Source of the DNA: Schumannella soli
Lineage (GTDB): Bacteria; Actinomycetota; Actinomycetes; Actinomycetales; Microbacteriaceae
Assembly: GCF_006517435.1 (NCBI RefSeq)
Contig: NZ_VHQG01000002.1
Coordinates: 286,655-350,654 of the forward strand
Direction: 5' to 3'
Length of the DNA: 64,000 bases
The notes beneath the pieces were generated by a model. That model was not told the DNA's origin. It saw only the letters and a list, made by a program, of their open reading frames with translations, and did no database searches. A program made the translations under genes and the position numbers. Positions 26,194 through 37,946 of the stretch are shown here, piece by piece (positions within the stretch are counted from its first letter, which is position 1; each line of letters begins with the position of its first letter).

Positions 26194-26289
26194 ATGAGCG
26201 ACAGCGTCTTCGGCGGATCGACCGGCACCTGGGACTACGAGGTGCCCGTCGACCCGATGGACGAGCTGCAGTGCGAGAGCTGCCAGTAG
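26194..26289 (+). CDS. 31-aa ORF carrying a CxxC tail, between nrdA and nrdB
   Basis: A short frame starting ATG 26194, five bases after the nrdA stop and in the -1 frame relative to it. It encodes 31 residues ending MDELQCESCQ. CxxC at the extreme C-terminus is exactly what class I alpha subunits carry to shuttle electrons from thioredoxin to the active site, and nrdA here lacks it. It is either a separately translated redox peptide, the frameshifted end of NrdA (programmed or from a sequencing error), or coincidence. No classical slippery heptamer is seen at the junction (GGGCAAG). The ribosome site is weak, so coupling to nrdA termination is likely if it is translated. Confidence 0.6.
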   Translation: MSDSVFGGSTGTWDYEVPVDPMDELQCESCQ

Positions 26290-26348
26290 CCGGCAGCACG
26301 CACCCCCACGACACGTAGAACCGCGAAGCGAGAAAGAAGACTCCCGAC

Positions 26349-27347
26349 ATGGCCATCCTCGGCACCGGAATCAAGGAAGGGCTGCTGCTCAAGCCCGTCA
26401 CCTACAAGTGGGCGATGGACCTCTACGACCAGGCGGTCGCGAACACCTGGTTCCCGAACGAGATCCAGCTCGGCGAGGACATCGCCGACTTCAAGAAGAT
26501 GACCGACGAGGAGCGCCACGCGATCACGTTCCTCATGTCGTACTTCAACCCGAACGAGCTGCTGGTCAACAAGGCCCTGGCCTTCGGCGTCTACCCCTAC
26601 GTCAATGCTCCCGAGGCGCACCTCTACCTCGCGAAGCAGATGTGGGAGGAGGCCAACCACTGCATGTCGTTCGAGTACGTGCTCGAGACCTTCCCGATCG
26701 ACCGCAACGAGGCCTACAACTCGCACGTCGACGTGCCGTCGATGGCGAAGAAGGAGGAGTTCGAGGTCAACTTCATCCGCCGCATGACGGAGGAGACCCT
26801 CGACATCACGACCACGAAGGGGAAGCAGGACTTCATCCGCAACCTCGTGGCGTACAATATCATCCTCGAGGGCATCTGGTTCTACTCGGGCTTCATGGTC
26901 GCGCTGTCGTTCCGTCAGCGGAACCTGCTGCGCAACTTCGGCTCGCTCATGGACTGGATCGTGCGCGACGAGAGCCTGCACCTGAAGTTCGGCATCAACC
27001 TGATCCTGACGGTGCTGGAGGAGAACCCCGACCTGCAGACGGAGGAGTTCGCCGCCGAGATCAAGCAGATGATCGTCGACGCCGTCGCGATGGAGGAGGA
27101 GTACAACCGCGACCTCCTGCCGAACGGCATCCTCGGCCTCAACGCGAACTACATCAACCAGTACGTGAAGTACCTGGCCGACCGTCGTCTCGAGGAGCTC
27201 GGCTTCGAGCCCGAGTACAACGTGTCGAACCCGGCGAAGTGGATGGCGGCGGCGAACGACACGCTGCAGCTCGTCAACTTCTTCGAGTCGACGAACACCT
27301 CGTACGAGTCGAACGCCTCGGCGACCGTCGCGTCGAAGAGCGAGTGA
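26349..27347 (+). CDS. nrdB: Ribonucleoside-diphosphate reductase, beta subunit, subclass Ic-like
   Basis: 332-aa radical-generating subunit. Predicted metal ligands are Glu70, Glu101, His104, Glu174, Glu208 and His211. The residue that is the radical tyrosine in subclass Ia/Ib is Phe108 (EANHCMSF), and the first ligand is Glu rather than Asp. Every one of these positions equals the Chlamydia trachomatis R2c ligand set (89, 120, 123, 193, 227, 230, Phe127) minus 19, with no gaps. That strongly points to a Mn/Fe cofactor without a tyrosyl radical. Asp207 before Glu208 is kept for the radical path. AGAAAGAAG precedes the start. A perfect hairpin follows the gene. Confidence 0.93.
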   Translation: MAILGTGIKEGLLLKPVTYKWAMDLYDQAVANTWFPNEIQLGEDIADFKKMTDEERHAITFLMSYFNPNELLVNKALAFGVYPYVNAPEAHLYLAKQMWEEANHCMSFEYVLETFPIDRNEAYNSHVDVPSMAKKEEFEVNFIRRMTEETLDITTTKGKQDFIRNLVAYNIILEGIWFYSGFMVALSFRQRNLLRNFGSLMDWIVRDESLHLKFGINLILTVLEENPDLQTEEFAAEIKQMIVDAVAMEEEYNRDLLPNGILGLNANYINQYVKYLADRRLEELGFEPEYNVSNPAKWMAAANDTLQLVNFFESTNTSYESNASATVASKSE

Positions 27348-27385
27348 TCGCGGCCGGCTGAGCGTCGCGTCGCGCAGCCGACAGC

Positions 27386-27420
27386 ACGAAGGCCCCGACC
27401 ATCACGGTCGGGGCCTTCGT
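27386..27420. terminator. Perfect 15-bp hairpin after the nrd operon
   Basis: Arms 27386-27400 and 27406-27420 pair without mismatch around a five-base loop. It sits 38 bases after nrdB and 46 bases beyond the stop of the convergent AhpD-like gene, so it can terminate both. There is no U-tract. Confidence 0.85.
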
Positions 27421-27466
27421 CGTGCACGGCGCCCGGTGTCGTGACGACCGGCGCGCGGGGCAGCGC

Positions 27467-27829
27467 TCAGGCCTGCTGCACGTCGCCGTCGTGGTCGTGG
27501 ATGCCCGAGAGCTTGAAGGCGAGGCGACCGTGCGCGAATCCGCCGCCGGCGCGGATCGCCGTGGCGACCCATCCCGCTTCCGCCAGCTCGTCCTGGGTGG
27601 CGCCCGCGGCGACCGCCTTCTGGGAATGCGCGTCGATGCAGTAGACGCACTGCGTCGTGATGCCGACGGCCAGCGCGATGAGCTCGCGGTACTTCAGCGG
27701 GATCGCGCGGCCCTCCTTCGCGAAGACGGCGTTGTCGAAGTCGCTGAAGGCTTTGAGGATGTCGGGCGTCGACGCCTTGTAGTCGGCGGTGTAGGCGCGG
27801 TCGCCTTCGCGGTCGTAGAACTCGGTCAT
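27467..27829 (-). CDS. AhpD-like carboxymuconolactone decarboxylase family protein
   Basis: 120-aa protein with the AhpD signature Cys61-Val-Tyr-Cys64-x3-His68, the redox pair and proton relay of alkylhydroperoxidase-type enzymes. ATG 27829 is chosen because GAGGAG lies directly upstream; the much longer frame is not protein-like. It may reduce peroxides or act as a thiol partner. It has no AhpC neighbour and sits convergent to nrdB. Small stand-alone family members are common in Actinobacteria and their electron donors are usually unknown. Confidence 0.88.
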   Translation of the reverse strand: MTEFYDREGDRAYTADYKASTPDILKAFSDFDNAVFAKEGRAIPLKYRELIALAVGITTQCVYCIDAHSQKAVAAGATQDELAEAGWVATAIRAGGGFAHGRLAFKLSGIHDHDGDVQQA

Positions 27830-27964
27830 CGGCAGGGTCTCCTCAGGGATCGGGACGCGGGGCGGATCCGCCATCCCATCCCACCGCACCCGCTGCGGAC
27901 GTGCTTCCGGTGTGACCCCGCGTGACGTGGCCCGGGAACCCTCGGAGTGGTGTGAGATGGAATC

Positions 27965-28162
27965 ATGTTCATCGAGGGAAAATACGGCATCCTCTGGAAC
28001 CTCGCGGTGGTCGCCGGGTTCAAACGCAAGCGCAACGGGTCGATCGATCTCTACTTCCCGGTCGCAGGCGGAAACCTCACGGTCGGCACCTCCCACCCGC
28101 AGTACCGCCAGATCGACCAGTTCCTCCGTCAGCACACGATCGGCGCGGATCAGCCGAGCTGA
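27965..28162 (+). CDS. Small hypothetical protein, 65 aa
   Basis: Compact protein opening MFIEGKYGILWNLAVVAGF, with hydrophobic N-terminal residues, a basic KRKRNGS turn and GGNLTVGTSHPQYRQ. I recognise no family and no membrane span long enough to be certain. There is no good ribosome site; TGAGAT stands close upstream, so the transcript may be leaderless. Codon choice (mostly G/C third positions) looks coding. It ends nine bases before the stop of convergent hrpA and is divergent from the AhpD-like gene. Confidence 0.55.
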   Translation: MFIEGKYGILWNLAVVAGFKRKRNGSIDLYFPVAGGNLTVGTSHPQYRQIDQFLRQHTIGADQPS

Positions 28163-28171
28163 TCCGCGAGG

Positions 28172-33231
<5,060 letters not shown>

Positions 33232-33249
33232 CGTCATCCGACGGCGAAT

Positions 33250-33281
33250 GGGGTGCGCTGCCCGGGCGGGCGGCGCACCCC
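33250..33281. terminator. Hairpin terminator between convergent genes
   Basis: Nine-base arms (33250-33258 and 33273-33281) with a 14-base loop and extra pairing outside the stem. It lies between the stop of the aldo/keto reductase and that of the metallo-hydrolase, and probably serves both. Confidence 0.65.
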
Positions 33282-33306
33282 TTCGTCGTGGGGAGGGCTG
33301 TGCGGG

Positions 33307-34068
33307 CTAGAGCGCGAGCTCGATGCGCTCGCCGCGGGGCGTGGCCGCGAGCAGCTCGGCCCGACCGGCGGAGGCGAAGGCCGCTTCGAGATCGGCACGG
33401 CTCTCGCTGAAGTGCTGCCAGTCCTCGCAGTGCACGCCCACGACCGCGTCGGCGCCGAGGAGGCCGGCCGCCTCGGCCGCATCCGCCGACGTCAGAGTCA
33501 GGTTGCCGTCGACCGAGGGCACCCGCGCGGCGCCCGCGTTGAGCACGGCGAGGCGGATGTCGGGGAAGTTCTCGCTGATCTGCTTGACCAGGCCGAGCGA
33601 CAGGTTGTCGCCGCTGACGTAGACCGTCGGCTCGCCGGCCTTCTGCAGCACGAAGCCGACGACCGGCACCTGCTCGGCCGCGCCCGGCCGGTGCTGGGCG
33701 GGCACGATCGTCACGGTCACGTCGCCGAGCTGGTGCTTCTCCCAGTCGTCGTAGCCGACGACCGAGCCGCCCCACAGATCGCTCGCGGCCGCGCGGGTGC
33801 TGATCGTGAGCGGCCCCGAGGCGATGAGCTCGAGGCCCTCCCAGTCGAGGTTGTCCTTGTGCGCATGGTGCGAGAGCAGCACGAGATCGACGACGCCGAC
33901 CTCGGCGCGGGTCAGCCCCGGCCCGTGCGTCTTGACGAGGGTCGCCGTGCCCGCGTCGCCGACGTAGGTCTGCGGCGGGTCGAAGGTGGGATCGGTCACG
34001 ATGCGCAGACCGGCCCACTCCAGGAGCACCGTCGGTCCGCCGATGTAGGTCACAGCCGTCGTCGACAT
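33307..34068 (-). CDS. UlaG-like metal-dependent hydrolase (MBL fold)
   Basis: 253-aa metallo-beta-lactamase-fold protein. The metal site motif HxHxDN is complete as His68-Ala-His70-Lys-Asp72-Asn73, and a downstream Asp (VYVSGDNL) and His (VVGVHCED) complete the set. The compact form without an N-terminal extension and the internal repeats resemble the UlaG/YtkL group of L-ascorbate-6-phosphate lactonases and N-acyl-phosphatidylethanolamine-like hydrolases. The substrate here is unknown. ATG 34068 is a normal start. It lies in the opposite direction to the neighbouring reductase and directly before the ferredoxin gene on the same strand. Confidence 0.87.
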   Translation of the reverse strand: MSTTAVTYIGGPTVLLEWAGLRIVTDPTFDPPQTYVGDAGTATLVKTHGPGLTRAEVGVVDLVLLSHHAHKDNLDWEGLELIASGPLTISTRAAASDLWGGSVVGYDDWEKHQLGDVTVTIVPAQHRPGAAEQVPVVGFVLQKAGEPTVYVSGDNLSLGLVKQISENFPDIRLAVLNAGAARVPSVDGNLTLTSADAAEAAGLLGADAVVGVHCEDWQHFSESRADLEAAFASAGRAELLAATPRGERIELAL

Positions 34069-34153
34069 GGCCTGAGCCTAGGGCGCTTCGCGGTCGCCCC
34101 GCCGGGAACCGGCTGGATGCGCCGGGGCGGCGCGCTGCACGAGGTGGGGAAGC

Positions 34154-34432
34154 TCACCGCAGCGACAGCGCCTGACGGGGGCACAGGGCGACGGCGACGC
34201 GGGCATCGGCGAGCTCGGCCGCGCCGACCGGGATGTCGGAGCCGTAGCCGAGCGCGCGCGGATAGCCCCACTCGTCGAGCTCGAGCAGATTCGACAGCAG
34301 CTCGGCGCACAGCCCGCGGGCCGCGCAGGCGGTCCAGTCGACATGGAGCGTGGCGGCGGATGCGCCCGCACCGGCGGGTCGGGCCTGCGTGGCGGGCGCG
34401 GTCGGGATGCCGAGCCCGAGGCGGGCGCTCAT
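34154..34432 (-). CDS. Small ferredoxin, [3Fe-4S] type
   Basis: 92-aa soluble electron carrier. Cysteines occur as Cys-x5-Cys (TACAARGLCAE) and a distant Cys-Pro (ALCPRQAL), the three-cysteine pattern of actinobacterial [3Fe-4S] ferredoxins, not the four-cysteine form. ATG 34432 overlaps the stop of the NuoF-like gene by four bases, so it is the last gene of a coupled electron-transfer operon. It is the likely redox partner of that flavoprotein. Partner identity is inferred from gene order. Confidence 0.82.
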   Translation of the reverse strand: MSARLGLGIPTAPATQARPAGAGASAATLHVDWTACAARGLCAELLSNLLELDEWGYPRALGYGSDIPVGAAELADARVAVALCPRQALSLR

Positions 34433-35757
34433 CGCTCGGCCTCGCAGGTCCCGTCGAGGTGCGCATCCACGTCGCTCGCGAACTCGCGCAGCGTCGAGGC
34501 GACGAGGCGCACGGTGCCGTCGGGGTGGTGGCAGGCGCCCCGGCCGTCGACGAGGGCGCTCACCCGGGCGATCTCGGCCGGGAGCCCCGGATGCCGTTCG
34601 CGGCGCGCGAGGCGATCGAGCAGTCCGGCGATGCGCGGCAGGCCGTTGACGCAGGGGCCGCACTGTCCGGCGGTCTCGGCGGCGAGCATCCCGGCGATGC
34701 CGGCGGCCGTGCGCAGTCCGCAGCGGCCGTGCGGCAGCACGTGCAGGATGCCGGCTCCGGGCGTCGCGCCCCACGGCGCGAGTCCGGCGCGATCGAGCGG
34801 CGCGTCGAGCGCCGAGCCGGGCACCCAGCTGCCGTGGTAGCCGCCGACGAGCACGGCGCGCGCGCCGGGACCGAGCCCCGCGGCCCGGACGCCGGCGTCG
34901 TCGAGTCCCGCCGCGGCCAGCACCGCCCCGAGTGGCGTTCCGCCCGCGATCTCGAGCACCGTGAGCGGGGTGCCCGGCGCGCTGACCGTCACGAGTCGCG
35001 TGCCGGTGTCGTCGGCGGTTCCTCGCGAACGGAACCACGCGCCGCCGAACCGGGCGACGAGGGCGAGATGCGCGAGCGTCTCGACGTTCTGCACGAGCGT
35101 CCGACGACGCCGGTAGCCCGCGATCGTGAGACGGACGGGGTGGTCGCGCGGCACGGGACGCCGGCCTTCCAGGTTGGCGACGACGGCCGAGGCCTCGCCG
35201 CCGACGAAGTCGCCGCGCGCCGCGACGAGCTGGATGCGGGCGCGGCCGGCGTCGGCGCGACGGGTCAGCACGGCCTGCAGCGCCGGATGCAGCTCGGCGT
35301 CGGCGACGAGACGGACCTCGCCGGCATCCACGGCGCGGGCGGCGAGCAGCAGCCCGTCGATCACGAGATCCGGTGCGGAGCGCAGCAGCAGGCGGTCCTT
35401 GGCGCTCAGCGGCTCGCCCTCGCTGCCGTTGCCGACGACGACCGGACGCCCCGAGCGGCCGGCACGCGTCGCATCCCGAGCCGAGCGGAGCTTGCGGTGC
35501 ACGGGGAAGCCGGCGCCGCCGCGGCCGGTGAGGCCGGCGAACTCGAGCTCGGCGAGCAGCCGATCGGGGGAGATGTCGGGCAGCGGGCCGAATGTCGCCA
35601 GATGGTCGCCCGCGTCGGCCGGGGCCGCGGCCAGCAGTCGGCGCACGCCGGTCGGGGCGGCCAGGTCGGAAGAGGGTCGCTCTGAGCCGACGCGGGGCGT
35701 GCCGCCCTCGACCGGAGCATCGAAGGGCGAGGTCGGGGCGCGGTCGAGCAGGGTCAT
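34429..35757 (-). CDS. NuoF-like flavoprotein with altered FeS site
   Basis: 442-aa protein of the NADH-quinone oxidoreductase 51-kDa family. The FMN loop GRGGAGFP and the EGEP..KDRLLL segment are visible, followed by an SLBB-like domain and a C-terminal FeS region. In typical NuoF the cluster motif is SCGxCxxC...C. Here it reads ETAGQCGPC with GRGACHHPDG later, so the first cysteine is Ala and only three Cys remain. The NADH-contacting DExEPG is also changed. It may still carry electrons from NAD(P)H or act as an electron conduit to the ferredoxin. ATG 35757 overlaps the upstream gene by four bases. Confidence 0.8.
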   Translation of the reverse strand: MTLLDRAPTSPFDAPVEGGTPRVGSERPSSDLAAPTGVRRLLAAAPADAGDHLATFGPLPDISPDRLLAELEFAGLTGRGGAGFPVHRKLRSARDATRAGRSGRPVVVGNGSEGEPLSAKDRLLLRSAPDLVIDGLLLAARAVDAGEVRLVADAELHPALQAVLTRRADAGRARIQLVAARGDFVGGEASAVVANLEGRRPVPRDHPVRLTIAGYRRRRTLVQNVETLAHLALVARFGGAWFRSRGTADDTGTRLVTVSAPGTPLTVLEIAGGTPLGAVLAAAGLDDAGVRAAGLGPGARAVLVGGYHGSWVPGSALDAPLDRAGLAPWGATPGAGILHVLPHGRCGLRTAAGIAGMLAAETAGQCGPCVNGLPRIAGLLDRLARRERHPGLPAEIARVSALVDGRGACHHPDGTVRLVASTLREFASDVDAHLDGTCEAER

Positions 35758-36425
35758 CGGGGGCCTCCGATCGGAGCGGCGGGGATGCGGGGAGCGGACG
35801 CACTGGAGACGGGGGCCCGCGAGACGGACGCCGGGGAGAACGCCGCGGGAGAAGCCGACGCGGGCGAGGCCGGCGCCGAGACGGCGATGGCGCCGTGCGG
35901 CTGCCGGAACCCCGCGCTGAGACGCCACGCGAGCGACGCGGCGACGGCGCCGACGCAGACGACCGTGAGCGCGATCATCCAGGGCGTGAGCGCATCCGTC
36001 CCCGTGCCGAGGCCGTGCGCGAGCGCGATCGGCCACAGCGCGTACGTCGACAGGTGCACGGCGCGGAATGCGCGGGCGCCGATGCGCCGCCGCAGCAGCG
36101 CCGTGATCGTGACCGCGAGCATCAGGTCGATCGCGACCGTGCCGAGTCCGAGCCAGAACGGCCGGTAGTCGCCGACGAAGGGCACGACCAGGTCGACGAG
36201 CTTCAGCTGCGCGGAAGGGTCGAAGAGCAGCGACACGACGTGGATGCCGATGAACGTCGTCGCGAGGATCCCCACGTTGCGGTGCAGGGTGGCGATGCCG
36301 AACCGCGGGAGTCCGATCGCGGGGCGTCCGGAGCGGGTGAGGATGCCGAGCACGACCGACCCGGTCATGAGCAGCAGCCCGATCGCGCCCGTCGCGCGGC
36401 CCAGGGCCCAGAGCGCCTCGTCCAT
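35754..36425 (-). CDS. Ferric-reductase-like membrane protein with likely di-heme site
   Basis: 223-aa protein with about five to six helices. Two pairs of histidines spaced 13-14 residues apart within helices (HRNVGILATTFIGIH and HLSTYALWPIALAH) mark a two-heme transmembrane core, as in ferric reductase-like proteins. A Ser/Ala/Pro-rich tail follows. ATG 36425 is one base beyond the stop of the ApbE gene, and its own stop overlaps the NuoF-like start. It would move electrons across the membrane; the direction and acceptor are unknown. Confidence 0.83.
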   Translation of the reverse strand: MDEALWALGRATGAIGLLLMTGSVVLGILTRSGRPAIGLPRFGIATLHRNVGILATTFIGIHVVSLLFDPSAQLKLVDLVVPFVGDYRPFWLGLGTVAIDLMLAVTITALLRRRIGARAFRAVHLSTYALWPIALAHGLGTGTDALTPWMIALTVVCVGAVAASLAWRLSAGFRQPHGAIAVSAPASPASASPAAFSPASVSRAPVSSASAPRIPAAPIGGPR

Positions 36426-36426
36426 G

Positions 36427-37419
36427 TCAGGCTCCCGTCGGGTCGTCGGCGACCTCGAGCGGCCAGCCGCCGAGCACGAGCACGCGGCCGTCCGCATCCA
36501 CCAGCCGGGCCGGCAGGCCGAGCGCCGCGAGCCAGGGCAGGGCGGCCATGCCGCGCACGATCGCGGCGGTGCTCAGCGTGTTCGCCTCGACGCAGCTGCG
36601 TGCCGCGACCGAGACGCTGCGCCAGACCGCCTCGGCCGGCAGCCCGGTGCGCGGATCGAGGATGTGGTGCATCCGCTCGCCGCCGCGCGTCCAGGCACGG
36701 TGCTGGGTGCTCGACGTCGCCACGGCCCAGCCGCCGCGCAGACTCACGGTCGTCATCGGGTCGCCCGGGCGGTCCTGCGCGCGCACCTGCCAGCCGCCGA
36801 CCGGACCGGGTCCCGCCGTCGCGATGTCGCCGCCGAGCGCGACGAGCACCGAGCATCCCAGCGTGCGGTGGATCTCGGCGGCCACGTCATCGGCGGTCAG
36901 CGCCTTGGCGGTCGCGCCCAGGTCGAGTGCGAGGTGGCCGGGCAGGCGCAGGCGGTCGCCCTCGAGCACCAGGCTGCGCCAGCCCGGCCGCACGGTCGCG
37001 ACGGCGCGCACGAGGCGGCCGTCGTCGTCGGCGACGAGGCGGATGTCGCGGTCGTAGCCGACGGCGACGAGCGCCTGGCCGAGCGTCGGATCGACATCGC
37101 CGTCGCTGCGCTCGGCCGCGGAGATCGCGGCGCGCACGAGACGGGCGAGCAGCGGGCTGACGCGGGCTCCCGACGGCAGCTCGGCGGCGAGGCGATTGAC
37201 CTCGGAGTCGTGGCGGAAGCGGCTCGCCGCGTGATCGACGGCGGCGGTCAGCCGGTCGGCGATCGCGATCGCGGCCGCGTGCTTCGCGGGGTCGTCGACG
37301 ACGACCCGGGCGGTCGTCGACCAGAGCGGCCAGTCGCGGGAGGCGAAGGTCTGCTCGGCGCCGACTGCGCTGGTGGTCGATGTCGGGAGGCCGGACCGCG
37401 AGGTGGACGAGGTGGTCAT
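36427..37419 (-). CDS. apbE: FAD:protein FMN transferase
   Basis: 330-aa flavin transferase that attaches FMN to a threonine of a partner protein. The ApbE signature is seen in the N-terminal VNRLAAE segment (SEVNRL), LDLGATAKAL, and the C-terminal HHILDPRTGLPA. It lacks a clear signal peptide or lipobox, so it may act in the cytoplasm. The stop is one base before the ferric-reductase-like start. An ApbE in this operon implies a flavinylated partner, but no FMN-binding-domain protein is visible among the neighbours. See the small Asp/Ser-rich protein upstream. Confidence 0.87.
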   Translation of the reverse strand: MTTSSTSRSGLPTSTTSAVGAEQTFASRDWPLWSTTARVVVDDPAKHAAAIAIADRLTAAVDHAASRFRHDSEVNRLAAELPSGARVSPLLARLVRAAISAAERSDGDVDPTLGQALVAVGYDRDIRLVADDDGRLVRAVATVRPGWRSLVLEGDRLRLPGHLALDLGATAKALTADDVAAEIHRTLGCSVLVALGGDIATAGPGPVGGWQVRAQDRPGDPMTTVSLRGGWAVATSSTQHRAWTRGGERMHHILDPRTGLPAEAVWRSVSVAARSCVEANTLSTAAIVRGMAALPWLAALGLPARLVDADGRVLVLGGWPLEVADDPTGA

Positions 37420-37420
37420 C

Positions 37421-37801
37421 TCAGGATCCGCTCGTGGTGGCCTGCGAGTCCTGGCCGGAGCCGGACGTCACGGGGGAGTCGGTGGAGGAGTCGTCGGCGG
37501 AGGTGTCGTCGGCGGAGCTCGAGCTGGACTCGCTCGAGGAGGTGTCGTCGGTGCTCGAGGAGTCGGAGGAACCGGATGTCGACCCGGCGTCGGTCGACCC
37601 GGAGTCGGTCGAGCTGGAGTCCGTCGAGCCGGAGTCCGTCGAGCTCGAGTCGGTCGAGCTGTTCGCGTCGGATGCGGTCGCGCCGATCGCGGTGGTGCCG
37701 ATGACGAGGCCGAGGGCGCTCGACACGACCACGATCGCCGTCGCGAGCCGCGCGCGCAGCCAGCCGCTGCGTCGTGCTCCACCGGGGTCTCGAGCGTCCA
37801 T
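37421..37801 (-). CDS. Asp/Ser/Thr-rich exported or anchored small protein
   Basis: 126-aa protein with one hydrophobic helix near the N-terminus (about 18-42) and a low-complexity tail of STD, SGS and SSTDS repeats, about 80 residues, mostly Ser, Thr, Asp. It has a GGAAGGAGA ribosome site before ATG 37801. It is the first gene of the redox operon, ending one base before apbE. I cannot see a canonical FMN-attachment motif; the tail ends SQATTSGS. It might be a surface linker protein or an ApbE substrate; neither is shown. The repeats are in-frame codon repeats rather than DNA-level direct repeats. Confidence 0.7.
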   Translation of the reverse strand: MDARDPGGARRSGWLRARLATAIVVVSSALGLVIGTTAIGATASDANSSTDSSSTDSGSTDSSSTDSGSTDAGSTSGSSDSSSTDDTSSSESSSSSADDTSADDSSTDSPVTSGSGQDSQATTSGS

Positions 37802-37946
37802 GGGGTCTCCTTCCGTGGGAGCCCCATCGCATCCCAGCGCTCTATGCCGATCCGAGGTGCTTCCTGTGCCCCGTCTGAACGCACCTGAGAACATGACCAG
37901 GTCCGGCGCCGGTCGACCGACGCGGCGCAGCGCCTAGCCTGGGCAG

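Noticed and set aside
26170..26196. Programmed -1 frameshift joining NrdA to the CESCQ tail
   Set aside because: No X XXY YYZ slippery heptamer and no obvious downstream stem were found, so it is not called as a feature, although it is not excluded.
24454..26289. A 611-codon frame inside nrdA, ending at the CESCQ tail
   Set aside because: The upstream part is an Arg-rich +2-frame shadow of nrdA. Only the last 31 codons from ATG 26194 look meaningful, and they are listed separately.
37421..37801. A CRISPR or other DNA-level repeat array
   Set aside because: The repeats follow an Asp/Ser/Thr codon pattern in one reading frame with no constant spacers, so it is a low-complexity protein tail.
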